A stretch of 64,000 nucleotides of DNA. It comes from Macrolepiota albuminosa. Lineage: Eukaryota; Basidiomycota; Agaricomycetes; Agaricales; Agaricaceae. The notes beneath the pieces are model-generated. The model saw only the letters and a program-made list of their open reading frames with translations, did not search any database and had not been told where the DNA came from. A program made the translations under genes and the position numbers. Within the stretch, counting starts at the first letter, position 1; each line of letters opens with the position of its first letter. The stretch is taken from NCBI GenBank assembly GCA_027475525.1, contig JAMWFC010000052.1, forward strand, positions 806,001 through 870,000, written 5' to 3'. Positions 1-11,038 of this stretch are shown piece by piece.

Positions 1-222
1 CAAACACGCAACAAGAAGGACAAGATAGCCAAGCTCCCTTACAGATCCCTTGTCAGATGCCTATTATATATAGCAGTTGCAACTTGCCCTGACATCACCT
101 TTGCCATGCAGCAACTATCCCAGTTCCTTGACAACTACAATTGCACACACTGGAACGCTGGAATATGGCTAGTCAGATACCTCGAAGGCACCAGAGACCT
201 CAAACTTTGTCTAGGAGGACAG
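1..222 (+). pseudogene. Ty1/copia polyprotein fragment, left part of interrupted element
   Basis: Frame 1 is open to the gypsy insertion point and reads as the reverse transcriptase/RNase H junction of a Ty1/copia polyprotein, with motifs such as LPYRSLVRCLLYIA, CPDITFAMQQLSQF and VRYLEGTRDLKL. The frame resumes on the other side of the gypsy element at 12071 with SIVLQGFTDADWASCLDT, the start of the copia RNase H, once one copy of the 4-bp target duplication is dropped. The element runs off the left edge, so its 5' LTR, gag, integrase and most of the RT are outside the window. The copy is dead: it is interrupted, and the right part carries further stops. Confidence 0.85.
219..222. repeat. 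Target site duplication of gypsy insertion (left)
   Basis: ACAG directly precedes the TGATGACG start of the left LTR and is repeated at 12067-12070 directly after the right LTR end CCTATCA. A 4-bp duplication fits a Ty3/gypsy integrase and shows this is a single insertion, not a chimera of two solo LTRs. Confidence 0.75.
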
Positions 223-1247
223 TGATGACGCCCAAAGTTTGGTCAGTAACAAATGTAGCAAAAGTGTTACCGTACCAAGAGTTTGCGTTGGGCGCGCTAT
301 AAGTGATTTGAGGAGTCCCAGGCAGGTCCCAGAGAACGCGGTGTTACCGTACCAAGAGTTTGCGTTGGGCGCGCTATAAGTGATTTGAGGAGTCCCAGGC
401 AGGTCCCAGAGAACGCGCCTATGAAAAAGGGGTAAAGTCGGTAAGGGAGTCGGCAAGTGTAAAGCGCTAAAGTAAAGCGCTTAGGGAAGAAGCGGTAAGT
501 GCACACGGCAATGTCAGCGGCAAGAGCACGGTAAGCTTAGCGAAGTTCTAAGCGTCGATAATGCCTGCCGTAGTTGCAAGGCGCGAAGGTGTCGAAAGTT
601 GGCAAGAGTCTGCAACTGCCGACGAGTTCGACGTTGCCGACCGTAACTGAGCTCTGGAGCGTAAAGGGGACTGAAAAAGTGGGAGCAGGAAACTCTGGTC
701 TATTCGTCCGATGGGTATGTACAAGTCGGTAAGTACTTTTTATACTACAATGAGTTCACCGTCGCCAGTGGCCAACCATTGCCAAAGTGCGGTAAACTGG
801 AAAATTTCATAGGGGTAGCTCCAACGGTTTCAGATCCCTACCGTCCATTCAAGACCCTTGGCGCCACCAGGCGGCAGATCGCGGTGCTAAATCATCAATC
901 CATCACCCTTCTGTCTGTCAGAACACCTAAGCGACGTTGGGCGCCAAATCGAGACGGTAAGCGGTGTCAGACGCCAAGGTCAAACGCCAAGCTGTCCGTC
1001 AGTTTTTGATAGATCATCAAGCTTCTCGCTAAGCGCTGTCGTCAGTGACTGATGCCATCTGTCAGTTGTCATTCCTGCTGCCGTCGGCGCTATCATTGAT
1101 CGGATCTGCTTCTTGCCGTGCGCGGCCATCGGGAATGGCTTAAAATGGGTAGAACGCGTGCGCTAAGTTTGGAACGAGTGCAGCAAGGTTTCCGGAGCTG
1201 GTGCCGAGCCTGCCGTTGATGCGCCTAACCTGTATAGGGTCCTATCA
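223..1247 (-). repeat. Left LTR (3' LTR) of gypsy element
   Basis: It starts TGATGACGCCC and ends GTCCTATCA, matching 11042-12066 almost base for base. It contains an exact 77-bp tandem duplication (264-417) that the right LTR lacks, while the right LTR has a different 77-bp duplication, so both happen to be 1025 bp. Excluding the duplication I count 20 copies of CGSYAA/TTRSCG here. Confidence 0.93.
264..417. repeat. Exact 77-bp tandem duplication (no. 1)
   Basis: 264-340 is repeated exactly at 341-417. The partner LTR has one copy. Probably an assembly join artefact (see findings). Confidence 0.9.
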
Positions 1248-1258
1248 TCTCCCCCCAA
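1248..1258 (-). other. Polypurine tract of gypsy element
   Basis: Read on the minus strand, TTGGGGGGAGA lies directly before the LTR start TGATAGGACC. This is the expected plus-strand primer position and fixes the element's orientation. Confidence 0.75.
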
Positions 1259-1416
1259 CTGAAAAATTGACTGTCCTCAGTCACCAAATAAGGCTACCAT
1301 TACCGCTTTTGTGACAGGTGGTCCGTGCGTTCTTGAGATTTTGTTTATAGTTCTGGCGCGTGAGTTTGGACTTCGTTTCTTCTCCCCATCTTTTCCTGGC
1401 GCTCAATAATAAAAAT

Positions 1417-3815
1417 ATGTCCTTCCGTATTCCAACTCCGCCCCCCGTTCCGTCTCAGGCTGCTCAAGAAGCCGCCTACGCATACATCGCTAAGGCAAAT
1501 AATTTCGTTAGGCGCATCGAGGGTGTGGGCGCGGAGGCGCCTTCAAATTTGGTCATCGCGGTTATGAAGTTATTGGAGCGTTGGTACGAGGTCCGTGTCC
1601 TTGGCGTAGGCTGGGATAAGGAGATTGAGGTGCGGGAGTGGTGCTGAGCCCGCTATGTGGATAATTGTGGCGCGGAGTGGTTAGCGCCGTTTTCTCGTTT
1701 TGTAAGTGGTTTTAGCCCTTGCCGTGTCGCTAGCTGATCGAGTTGCCAGGCGCCTCCTCCCGTCCCTACCATCGAGGACGAGTTGGAGGATATTTTATCT
1801 GGTGCCTTGCCGATGATGGTAAGCGCTCCCGTGCCTGAGTAAGTATCTCTGATTTTTGATTTCTGACTTAGCTGTGGTCTGATCTGTCTCCCCATAGCAA
1901 ACAAGAGGTGTTAGCGCCTCTTGCTAATTTGCAGGTGGACGCTGAGATGGCGGCTATCCGCGAGAGTGTGCTGGAAGAGGCCTCCCGTGACGCCAAGGAG
2001 AGGACCAAGGCCTTAGAGGAGCGAGAGGTCGTTGGCGAGACCCTGGTAGCCAGTGAGAGGTCGCCAATTGCAAGGAGGCAGGTGTCTGGTGGGAAGGATT
2101 CCCGCGCCGGTAGTGCCCAGAGCCCAGCACTGCCGGCAAGCACATCGGGCTCTCCGGTCAAGCCTGGCAAGACTTTAAAGAAGAAGGTAAGTTTGTGCGT
2201 TGTTACCGCTGGCGCTTATCGTTTATCCCATTCTAAGTCTCGCAAGGCTGCCGCCCCTCGTTACACGGTAAGTTCGTTACGCCAAGGTACTTTCCCTGCT
2301 AACCGACTAGCTGACAGGCGCCAACGCAAACTTCCTTCAGCGATGCAAAGCTGAAAGGTTTGCTGGTCGCGCGACGAGATGAGGCAGTTTTGGATGAGGG
2401 ATTGGAAGCGGGAGTGGTCTTGCCGGAGATGAAGGACAAGAAGACGGCAAGCCCAGCGGCAAGGCAGGAGTTCAAGGACTCCCAAGGGGCGGTAAGCACT
2501 TTGGCTTTCCTTGCCGCTTTCGTTAACATTCTTGTAGTGCGACAAGTGCTGGGCCGACAACGACCCAGAGGGGTGTTGGTACCCCACTGGTGGCCAGCCC
2601 TGCTACCGGTGCGGTACGCTTAAACGGGCCTGCACTCTGGACGGCGCTAAGAGTCGCGAACGCGGTGGAGCTCCCGACGCGGTAGTGGAGCGCACTTTCA
2701 AGCGTGCCGTCCTCGTCAAAAGGGCGCGGGAGTTCGTTGAGGGGGAGAGGAAGAAGCAGGCCGCTGGCGACGCGGCGACGATTAGCAAGAGTTCCCTGGC
2801 GCTGCCGACGCGTCAAGGGGACGAGTCTGCAACAGTCGGCAACCGTGGCGCCGGAGAGCGCCAAGGGACTACGGTCCCTTCAAAACGACAAGTCTCCTCG
2901 CCCGCCAAAGGGAAGGGCAAGGCTAAGCGCGCGCGGGTAGTAGAGTCTCCTCCCCCTACCCCCGAGGACGTGGAGATGGAGGAGCTGGAGAAGGCGCTTG
3001 CTGCCAGTCGCCTACCGGTCAGGGATTCGGAGGCTGGGCCAAGTAAGTTGCTCTCTCCCATTCACCTGAGGGGGCCTTCTCTGCCGGCCGCCGACGAGGA
3101 CGACGCGGTAATGGACCCGCCGCCAAGGGAAGAGCCTCAGGAGGCGGGACCGATGGTGGCGATACCAAGGGGCGAAGGGAGCCCCTCGGCAATGGCTGGC
3201 GACGAGGACGCAGATGGGGAGCCAGACGAGACCTTGGCGACCCAGCGCGAAGGTGACGAGGAGGAGGCCCCCGCCAAGGAGACGGTAGCGGGAGAAAGAG
3301 AGGGAGCGGAAAGAGTCGCCAGGGAGGAGCCAGAGTGGCACTGGCTACCTTCCTACGGTAACGTTGCCCCTTGGGAGGTATCGGACCCCGAGGACGTTGC
3401 CAGATTGGAGCCGAGGCGCCCAGTAGTCGCCAGAATCAACCCCGCCTGGACCCCCCATCCTGAACCGACGGTCACTGGCGACGCCTTCCAATGGCTGGGG
3501 CAAGACCTCGTCTACCCAGTTATTGCGCTTAATCCCCGCGATGTGCTGGAGAGGTATTCCCAGAGGGCGGCAACGATGGAGTCGGCAATGGGGTGGGAAC
3601 GAGAACGCGTCTGGGGCCAGCTCATGGCGCTTCGCTTGCGCTATTCTAACTTGGGTCGAAGTCTACATGTCCTTCGCGATTACCAAGCGGATTGCCAAGC
3701 CACCCTGGACTGGCAAACGGCTAACAATATTTTGCCTGGCGACCTCCTGCCTCTTCGCGATTCCTCCTTGCCAGCTACAGACGACTCCCTCTCCATGGAC
3801 GACGTTAGCGAGTAA
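1417..3815 (+). CDS. Antisense extra gene of gypsy element: Zn2Cys6-like Cys cluster, disordered acidic protein
   Basis: The gene runs opposite to gag-pol, between integrase and the 3' LTR. It has several exons with canonical junctions: introns near 1839-1895 (gtaagt...catag), about 2188-2239, 2269-2319 and 2491-2537 (gtaagc...ttgtag). Joining them keeps one frame to the stop at 3813-3815. The first exon, from ATG 1417, is less certain. The fourth junction opens a cysteine cluster (about 2538-2633) spaced C-x2-C-x8-C-x8-C-x2-C-x6-C, which fits fungal Zn2Cys6 binuclear clusters; basic residues (TLKRAC) lie in its second half. A Lys/Arg-rich stretch (KGKGKAKRARVVES), a long acidic Pro-rich disordered part and a conserved-looking C-terminal region with WERERVWGQLMALRLRYS follow. 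I infer a nuclear DNA-binding protein. The function is unknown to me. A 77-bp duplication overlaps the stop codon. Confidence 0.7.
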
Positions 3816-3929
3816 ACGGACCTTAGCGTAGATAGGCCGTTTATGTAAATAATACAGACGACTCCCTCTCCATGGACGACGTTAGCGAGTAAACGGACCT
3901 TAGCGTAGATAGGCCGTTTATGTAAATAA
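3776..3929. repeat. Exact 77-bp tandem duplication (no. 2)
   Basis: 3776-3852 is repeated at 3853-3929. It covers the last codons and stop of the antisense gene, so a second stray copy of the C-terminus follows the real one. Confidence 0.9.
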
Positions 3930-4318
3930 TTTTTTTTGTCAGCATATATTATTTTCTTGCCGCCACTTTTTCGAGTGAAAGGATAAGTCCCAAAACCTGA
4001 GTTAGCGCAACAGCAGAGAGCCAATAAAGTGAAGTAAAGAGAGAGCAAGCGGCAAGCATTCTAAGATAAGTTTTTAGCGATAGGAGTAGGATGAGAGGGA
4101 CTTAGACAAATTTTGAGAAAAAGGGAAACGCTCAGTAAGTCATCATAGCGAAAAACCCTTGGCGAGAGTTGCGCAATGCGCTAAGCGCTGGCGACGCGCT
4201 AGCGCTGCGACTTGACTAAGTAAGGAAATGTCTGTTGGATATGGTACAGTAAGTATCGGCAAGAAAGATAAGTAAGGTAAGTAATAGAAAGAAAGGGCTT
4301 ATCAATTTATAGTCTTTT
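3930..4318. other. Spacer between convergent integrase and antisense gene
   Basis: No ORF is supported here. The stretch is A/G-rich, with GGTAAG-like words and several CGSYAA motifs (for example TTGGCG, CGCTAA and CGGCAA around 4160-4265). It must hold the 3' ends of two convergent transcription units. Confidence 0.5.
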
Positions 4319-5791
4319 CTAATCGTTTTCTTCTTCTTCAACTAGGGTCGGCAAGTCATCATCGTCCAATAATTCAGTTTTTTCAAGTTCTCTAAGCTTG
4401 GCGGTGTCGATATCTAGCGCTTCAAGCGGCAAGTCGATTTGTTCCCTGGCAAGATACGGTAATAGGCAAAAAGCGGCAACAGGTCGATGTAGCACTGAAC
4501 CATCTAATTCACAGAGCACGTAAGCACCACCACGGTTACGAGAGATAACTACCAAAGGTCCTAGATAGCGAGGGCGCATTTTCTTGTTGTATGAAGTTTC
4601 GATTTTGGAGTTGCGCATAAGCACTAGCGCGCCCCTCGGAAAGTTGTAATCCTTGATAGTAGCGCTATGGTCGGTCTCAAATCGTAGGGCTGCTTGGCGA
4701 CGGGCGCTAAAGACTACCTCGTAGAGTCGCTCTAAATCTTCTTTCCTTCGTTGGAGGTCAATAGCTTGTCTGGCGATCAGGTCGGTAGTCGCTAAGATAC
4801 TGTTGGGGGCTGGCTGAAGGTAGGTCGCTTCTATAATGTCAGCAGGGAGTAAAGGATGGGTGCCAGTAGCCGCGTAATAGGGAGAACAACCCATGCGCTT
4901 ACGAATAGTAACTCTTTCCGACCAGAACACTGAATAGGTCGCTTCGCTCCAACGAGACTCGTCGCCATCGACTGCCTTGAAGAGCGCTTGCCGAACGTCA
5001 AAGTGGGGTCTCTCTACCAGGCCATTGGCGCGCTTGTTGTAGCCAGATACTCGAATGTGGTGAATGTTGTATTTCTTGGCAAGGTATGTTAGCGCTTTGA
5101 TGATGGGCGCACCGTTATCCGTGACGATTTCTCTTAGCGCTCCCCAACGGCAGATGACGTCCTCAAATAGCCACTTGGCGACCGCCTCCGTGTTTTCTCT
5201 TTGGAGCATTCAAAATTCAGGCCAGTGGATTAGCGAACAACGACCTTGAATGATGTACTTGTAGCGACCAGACTTGGGCATATGCATGGTGTCGACGTAA
5301 ATTTTGCTGAAGAGGGGAGCTGGCGTTGCAACGGTTGGCGGGATGAGCACTTGGCGCGTTTGTTGAATTTGGCAGAGGTGGCAAGTCCTGATGTACCAGG
5401 CGATGTCGGCACTAGCGTGTGGCCACCAGAATCGTTCTAGCAGAGAGGCTCGGGTAGCGTACAGACCTCTATGTCCTAGTTCGTCATGCATGGCGCGCAG
5501 GACTCGTAAGCGACTTTCTGGCTTGATGATCAGCTTGTGAGCGCCATCTCGATTTCGTCGCCAAAGTCTGTTGTCGGTAAAGAAGAAATGGGTAGCATAT
5601 CGGATAAAAGTAGCGTATTGTTCGTCGGTAAGGTCTGGGGGTCGCTTAAGGTCTTGTATCCATTGCTTGACTACTAACAGGCGACTGTCTTCCGCCTTTG
5701 CCTTGGCAGATCGGGGAACGGCATCGTAGGTCAGGTTTTTGCTGTCTTCTCTTAGCGACTGGGGTTCCTGTACGACTTTTACTGGAGGCAA
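4319..5791 (-). pseudogene. Gypsy integrase, one in-frame TGA
   Basis: The N-terminal half (5210-5791) has the HHCC zinc-binding pattern (HDELGH, then CHLCQ) and the first catalytic Asp (IYVDTMHM). The C-terminal half (4319-5209) has VTDNGAP and the RANGLVE glutamate of the DDE core, then a GPLVVISRNRGGAYVL domain and an acidic tail. The two halves share a frame and are separated by one TGA (5210-5212), where family members normally have an Arg codon after WPE-F/Y. CGA to TGA is a single CpG deamination. There is no chromodomain. The copy is inactive unless the stop is read through. Confidence 0.85.
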
Positions 5792-6262
5792 GTCTTGTCC
5801 AAGGATGCTTGCCGTGTAGAATGTGAGGGGTGCGCTAAAGATCTCGGGGTGGTAAGGGACAATGGGATGTAGAAGGATGCTGGTAGGCTGTTGCCGTCAT
5901 AGTAGGGGGATTGGCTGTTGTATGAGGTGCACAAAACCATGTAAACGGTCGATCCAGTCCTCGAAATCGCTATCAGCCTGTGGGTCCACTGCCGGGTCGC
6001 CAGGCTGCCGTGGTCGCCTAGAGAGTCCATCTGGGCCGTGGAAAGAGCTCTTGACGTGTACCAGCTCAAAGTGAAACATGAGGATAGCGACTACCCAACG
6101 GTTCATGCTAGCGGACGGCTGGATATCGGGATTCTGCAGCATGCCTTTGATGTACCTAGCGTCGACTTCAACAATAAGGTTGCGCACGCCAATCAAATAC
6201 ATCTTTAGCGACCGGAAGGCTTTGAAGAGTCCATAGAGCTCTAGCTTAGGCTGACTGTAGCG

Positions 6263-6416
6263 AGATTCCCGGTCGTTTAGCGTGATGGACCCAAAGCGGT
6301 TGTAGCGTCGCTGTTTCCGATTGTCGCTAAGGCACTGGCAGATTCCCGGTCGTTTAGCGTGATGGACCCAAAGCGGTTGTAGCGTCGCTGTTTCCGATTG
6401 TCGCTAAGGCACTGGC
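6263..6416. repeat. Exact 77-bp tandem duplication (no. 3)
   Basis: 6263-6339 is repeated at 6340-6416 inside RNase H. 77 is not a multiple of 3, so it breaks the frame. Confidence 0.9.
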
Positions 6417-7998
6417 ACAAGAAGTAGCCAACGGCAATGTACGAGGTGTCCACCGCCAAGATGACAGGATCGGCAGAGCTATAGTCGATGGGAACTAGGG
6501 GCTTGGCGTCTTGTAAGGCTTTTACTAAATCTCGTTGGGCAGTAACCTGGTCTGGCCCAAATTCGAAGGGCTCGTTAGCGCGGGTGAGTCGGTTAAGAGC
6601 ATGTGCGCGATGGGCAAAGTTTTTGACGAATATCCTGAGAACGCCAACAGTACCAAGAAAGGCGCGAACTTCAGATAAGTCGCGGCAAGGACCCCATCGC
6701 TCCAGGAGTGCTAAGCGAGACTCGTCGGGAACACGACCGTCGGGAGTGCAGATGTGACCGAGTATTTTGAACCTTGGCGCGCATAAGAGGAGTTTGTGGC
6801 CGCTAAAGGTACCACCGCTATACTTCATACGTTGGAGAACTCGATTGAGCAGCTGGAAAAACTCCCATAGCGCTAAGCGAATGTTGGAGTTGTCGGGATG
6901 GGTCGCCAGTAAGTTGTTTACGAGTCGCCAGTCTTTGGGGCCTTTGACGCCAACGTCATCAATGAAGCTAAGGACATGGTGCGGTATCTCGGGTTGGAGG
7001 ATGAAAGTGATGTCGTCATGAAATATAGGGACTGAGTTTGTCCAGCCCATCGGCAAGGTAACTAGGCGCAAGGCGCCAAACGGAGTTTGAAAGGTGGTAA
7101 GGTCTCGGGAAGAAGGGTGTATTAAGCGTTCATCGTAGCCAACGTAGAGATCAAGGGTGGCGCCACAAATGCGCCCGGCAAAGGACTCGGCAAAGTGGTC
7201 AGGGAAAGGCGGTACGCCAGAGTGTCGTATAGTAACTCTATTCAGCGGCTCGAGACTGTGAACTATGCGTAGATTGCCGTTCTTTTTGAGGACGCAGAAC
7301 CAACGGGAGCGGTAAGAGCTATTGGAGGATTTGTAGACGCCAGCCTTGATCTTGGTCCTAATGATTTGGCAGACCTCGGCTTCGATCCCAGGCGATAGCG
7401 GTCGGTTATGCTCAGTCCACGGTACGTGAGGAATGGTCGGGATAACAACAGGCGGGAAGAAATCTGTATGTAGACTGCCGCGTTCTGAGTCCTCCCAAGC
7501 AAAGGCTTTGTCTTGCTTAGCGACGAGATCGGTAAGGACGTTCAACTCATCTTTGGTCAAAAATCCTGTGTCGTGCTCCTTGGCGAACTGCTGCTGGCGT
7601 TCTGTGGTAAAACGTCCCGTGGGCTGAAAGGGTGGCGGATTCGGTGATAAGGTCGGCATGTCGGCAAGAGGGTCGCCAATGATCTGGCGCTCGTTTCTAA
7701 AAGTCTCGGGAGAGTGCGTAGCGACGGGTTTTGTTTTAAGCGCAACTGGCTTATATTTCTTTTTAACTTGTACCCCTTTCCTTTTGGGAGCGTTAGCTTG
7801 GTTATACACAGATGTGGAAAGGGGAACTGTAGCCTGAGGGGCGGCAAGTCCAAGAACGGCAGGAGACGAGGCTCCGGGAAGGGTAGTGAGATACGTATCG
7901 GTAGACGCAATATTTTGAAATGATTCAGAAGCGGTAAGGTACAAGTAGGCAAGAGAGGAGTCAGTAATGTTTTGATTTTTCTGGGAAAGCTCTGCGTC

Positions 7999-8152
7999 GG
8001 TAGTGGGTAAAGTAGTTAAAACATCTTGGTCAAGAAAAGCAGTAGACATAACCGTTACAAGACCAGTTGAATGGTGGTAGTGGGTAAAGTAGTTAAAACA
8101 TCTTGGTCAAGAAAAGCAGTAGACATAACCGTTACAAGACCAGTTGAATGGT
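7999..8152. repeat. Exact 77-bp tandem duplication (no. 4)
   Basis: 7999-8075 is repeated at 8076-8152, between the protease and RT domains. Confidence 0.9.
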
Positions 8153-8194
8153 CATATTCCAGCGTTAGCGCTACATCTCCGTGATCGTTGCCAA

Positions 8195-8884
8195 TCACCT
8201 CCTCGATGGTCTGTGAAAACACCGGTGGGGAGGCTCGTTGGCGTGTTGGTCGGTAAACTCCGGGGGCTTAGCACGGGCGCCTTTTCGTTGTCCCCTAGGG
8301 AACGTTGGCACCGTTCGTCGGATTCCGGAATTTGGGTCGCTAATTGTGAGGGTCGTTTCCTCGTCGGTAACTGTCTTGACGACTGATCGCGCCAAGACGT
8401 CAAAGGGTCTGCCGAGTAGTAAGTCGTATGCTGGTGAACGTAAGATGTGTATTTGAAGATAAAACGTGATGTCGCCAAGGGTGCACGGCACATTCTTGGC
8501 GAGTCCTAGGGATCGGTCTACTGTGCCGTTAGCACTCTGCATGTTTAGTATAACCGTAGGGTCGTAAATGAGGCCTAGATCGTTAGCGACTTCAGCTGCC
8601 ATTGAAATGATCTGAGACCCGCTATCCACAATTGCCTCTACCTCGTGCTTATTGTCTACGGTTAGCGCGACTGAGCGGATAGCGTGCAATTCTTGAGCGA
8701 CGGTAAGGATTGCGGGGTCCTCTCCATGGTCCACTGACCTAAGGTAGGTCTCCACTGGGTCCACAGAGGTGGCGTTAGCGATGGTGTCGGCAGGAGAGTC
8801 TTCAGCGTCCAGCGAGTCGACGGTAACAGAAAAACCAGGGAGCGCGTCGTCGAGATCCTCGACCTCGGCAACGGTTGTCGCCAA
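8195..8884 (-). CDS. Gypsy aspartic protease region
   Basis: The segment contains the retropepsin active site in VEAIVDSGSQIISM (D-S-G) and the downstream flap/psi-loop region AYDLLLGRPFDVLA. It lies in the same frame as Gag, two codons after the Gag TGA, so Gag and protease are separated by a single stop. The last about 15 codons (after about 8240) look out of frame with the linker that leads to RT, so a small indel may exist there. It begins with a TTG in the ORF and is translated as part of Gag-Pol, not alone. Confidence 0.75.
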   Translation of the reverse strand: MATTVAEVEDLDDALPGFSVTVDSLDAEDSPADTIANATSVDPVETYLRSVDHGEDPAILTVAQELHAIRSVALTVDNKHEVEAIVDSGSQIISMAAEVANDLGLIYDPTVILNMQSANGTVDRSLGLAKNVPCTLGDITFYLQIHILRSPAYDLLLGRPFDVLARSVVKTVTDEETTLTISDPNSGIRRTVPTFPRGQRKGARAKPPEFTDQHANEPPHRCFHRPSRR

Positions 8885-8890
8885 GGGTCG

Positions 8891-10507
8891 TCAAGGAGTG
8901 ACTGCCGTCTTGACTTGGTTGCGGACATCCGGGGCAATACTACAAAGCTCTTCAACTGATAAGGTAACATTGGTTTTCATGATGCGGTTAAAGACGTGGT
9001 TGGATTTCTCTATGTCAAATATTGGCGCGGTTGGACGGTAGCCACCCTCAGGACGTTTCTCGGGAGCGGCAAAGTTTTGTTGTGCGGGAGCATGATAACG
9101 GTCGGGAATCCCTGAGTAGGGATGGAGAGGCAGCAAAGGCGGTTCGGGAGCGGTAGCAGACGACAATGGTTCGGGAGCAGTAGCAGGGGTAGTGGCAGGC
9201 GGTGCGGCAGGAGCAGGTGTCGGTAACTTGCTAGCGGGAGGCATTGGCTTATATCCTTTGAGAGGTTGTTTGGGCTGCTTAACTTCAACCCCATCAAAGA
9301 CCTGATTCTTAAGCGAATCCAACTCCTGTTGGAGCTTGGCGATACGTTCTTCCCGCGAGAAAGTAGGATGGTCGCCAACGCTGTTGAAGTGTAAGACCTC
9401 GTGAATCATCTGCTGTTGAGTCGCCTGTTCAGGGTCAGGGTTGGCGTTGCCAGATAGCGTGCCGGTAACAATTTGTCCTGGGTTGCGCCTATGCCACTCA
9501 TCAACTCGCTCCTGGAAGGACTTCTTGTCTGGGTAGTTGGGAATGATGGCGCCAGTAGTGAGAACTATCTTGCCGTCGATAGCCCATCGAATTCTCCCTT
9601 GCCGAATATAATTCTCTAAAGTTGCGCAGCGTCCTCTCGTCATGGTGTGGCCAATTTCCCCACAGAAGTGGCAAGGGCCAGGTGCGGGTACGTTAGCGGG
9701 TCGGTTAGCAGTCAGGTTGGTGGTAATCATAGTTTCAATACGCGTCATAGCGGAAGCGACAGCGGCGGTAATAGCAGCATTGAGCTCCTCTTTCTTAACG
9801 AAGTCGGCAACAGGAGGCGGGATGGGAATGATACCGTTAGTTCGCTCAGGTGGTGGGCTCGTCCTAGCGCGCTGCAGTCCAACGCCAGTGTCCGTTCCCT
9901 TGAGAACCCATTTACCGGCTTCAAAGACGTCGGCAACGTTATAGGGCTCGTCAGGGTGATGGGCCTGGTGAACTATCTCTAGGCGACGAGCAATGCGAGT
10001 CCAAAGCGAAGTCGGGATGCCTTGTTGGAATAGGCGACGTTCCTCGTTAATATATAGCTTGCCGTTCTGCAGAAGCCACCTAGCGATTTTCTGGAACTCG
10101 CGGTAATACGTAGAGAATGCGCCAAGAGATGATGTGCCACTGTCGAATGATTCCTGTACTAGTTTCTGGAGCTTGTTTACCGTGTATCGGGTAGCCTCCT
10201 CTGCGCCAGGGTACAGCTGGATCACTGCCGTCTTCCAGTCCTCATACGAAGCGCCTTGGGCTGGAACTGGCGGTGCGGCAGGGACAAAGGCGGCAAACTC
10301 GGTCAAACCTGTCCATGTCTCTGCCGTGTCATATGATACATATCTTGCCGCGTACTCCTTCATCTGTGTGTGGTCGGTAATGTTACAATCCCTAAACAAA
10401 TACTCCAATTCCTTGAAATACTGGGAGAGCTCCCGTGGCTTGGACTCGTCCCATTTTGGTGCCGAGAAGTGGTTGCGTGGCGGCATGCGCTGGACTTGTT
10501 GTTCCAT
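8891..10507 (-). CDS. Gypsy Gag with CCHC-like zinc knuckle
   Basis: It has an ATG start at 10507 and 538 residues. The N-terminal capsid-like part (KELEYLFRDCNI, YVSYDTAETWTGL) resembles retrotransposon Gag. A zinc knuckle variant CHFCGEIGHTMTRGRC lies in the middle and is followed by a Pro/Ala-rich tail. The frame ends with TGA at 8891-8893, and the protease continues in the same frame. This could be a readthrough stop or a mutation of CGA. Confidence 0.85.
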   Translation of the reverse strand: MEQQVQRMPPRNHFSAPKWDESKPRELSQYFKELEYLFRDCNITDHTQMKEYAARYVSYDTAETWTGLTEFAAFVPAAPPVPAQGASYEDWKTAVIQLYPGAEEATRYTVNKLQKLVQESFDSGTSSLGAFSTYYREFQKIARWLLQNGKLYINEERRLFQQGIPTSLWTRIARRLEIVHQAHHPDEPYNVADVFEAGKWVLKGTDTGVGLQRARTSPPPERTNGIIPIPPPVADFVKKEELNAAITAAVASAMTRIETMITTNLTANRPANVPAPGPCHFCGEIGHTMTRGRCATLENYIRQGRIRWAIDGKIVLTTGAIIPNYPDKKSFQERVDEWHRRNPGQIVTGTLSGNANPDPEQATQQQMIHEVLHFNSVGDHPTFSREERIAKLQQELDSLKNQVFDGVEVKQPKQPLKGYKPMPPASKLPTPAPAAPPATTPATAPEPLSSATAPEPPLLPLHPYSGIPDRYHAPAQQNFAAPEKRPEGGYRPTAPIFDIEKSNHVFNRIMKTNVTLSVEELCSIAPDVRNQVKTAVTP

Positions 10508-10577
10508 GGCGACGGTGGTAACGAGTTCGGTTAGCGGTAGTGGGGAAGGAGTTCTAGAAATTGGCGACGGGGTAAGA

Positions 10578-10731
10578 GAAATGAGTTGAGAAAGAGGCGT
10601 TAGCGGAGTAATGGGGGTGATTGGTTGCGGTACGGTAAATGGCGACGCTAAGGGGAAATGAGTTGAGAAAGAGGCGTTAGCGGAGTAATGGGGGTGATTG
10701 GTTGCGGTACGGTAAATGGCGACGCTAAGGG
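10578..10731. repeat. Exact 77-bp tandem duplication (no. 5)
   Basis: 10578-10654 is repeated at 10655-10731 in the gypsy leader. Confidence 0.9.
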
Positions 10732-10798
10732 GTCGTCGGCGCTATAATCGAGGGAATGCGGGAAGAGATCAGGAAATGCGTCTACAGTGGCGTTCTGT

Positions 10799-10952
10799 AG
10801 TTCCTGGGCAAGAGAGAGACCCGGTAAGGCACCAGGTGGTTGTGGAGTTGATGGGTGGGAAGGAGCTATGCCTTCAGTTCCTGGGCAAGAGAGAGACCCG
10901 GTAAGGCACCAGGTGGTTGTGGAGTTGATGGGTGGGAAGGAGCTATGCCTTC
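10799..10952. repeat. Exact 77-bp tandem duplication (no. 6)
   Basis: 10799-10875 is repeated at 10876-10952 in the gypsy leader. Confidence 0.9.
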
Positions 10953-11020
10953 TGCTGACTGGTCTAGCAGGCGGCGCCTATGCTGAAGACGGGTTTCTGG
11001 CGGAATTCTGCTCTAGAGAT

Positions 11021-11038
11021 CCCTTGCGGTGGGCTCCA
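11021..11038 (-). other. Primer binding site of gypsy element
   Basis: On the minus strand TGGAGCCCACCGCAAGGG starts 3 nt inside the 5' LTR. The leading TGG pairs with a tRNA CCA end. I cannot name the tRNA. Confidence 0.55.

Larger units (their letters stand above)
5897..8154 (-). pseudogene. Gypsy reverse transcriptase and RNase H
   Basis: The RT is open from 8049 to 6277 with the fingers/palm motifs RWFCVLKKNGNLRIVHSLEP, TFQTPFGALRLVTLPMGWTN and the catalytic SFIDDVG (a Y-x-D-D variant). RNase H starts at VILAVDTSYIAVGYFLCQ. Its frame is then lost at an exact 77-bp duplication (6263-6416) and continues in another frame to 5897 with KLELYGLFKAF and FHGPDGLSRRP. A second 77-bp duplication (7999-8152) separates it from the protease. 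Removing the duplications would mend at least the RNase H break, so the damage may be assembly rather than biology. Confidence 0.85.

Noticed and set aside
779..1009. Identical 76-codon ORFs in both LTRs (also 11521-11751)
   Set aside because: They begin with a TTG, lie in LTR sequence and have no protein-like features; the identity only reflects LTR similarity.
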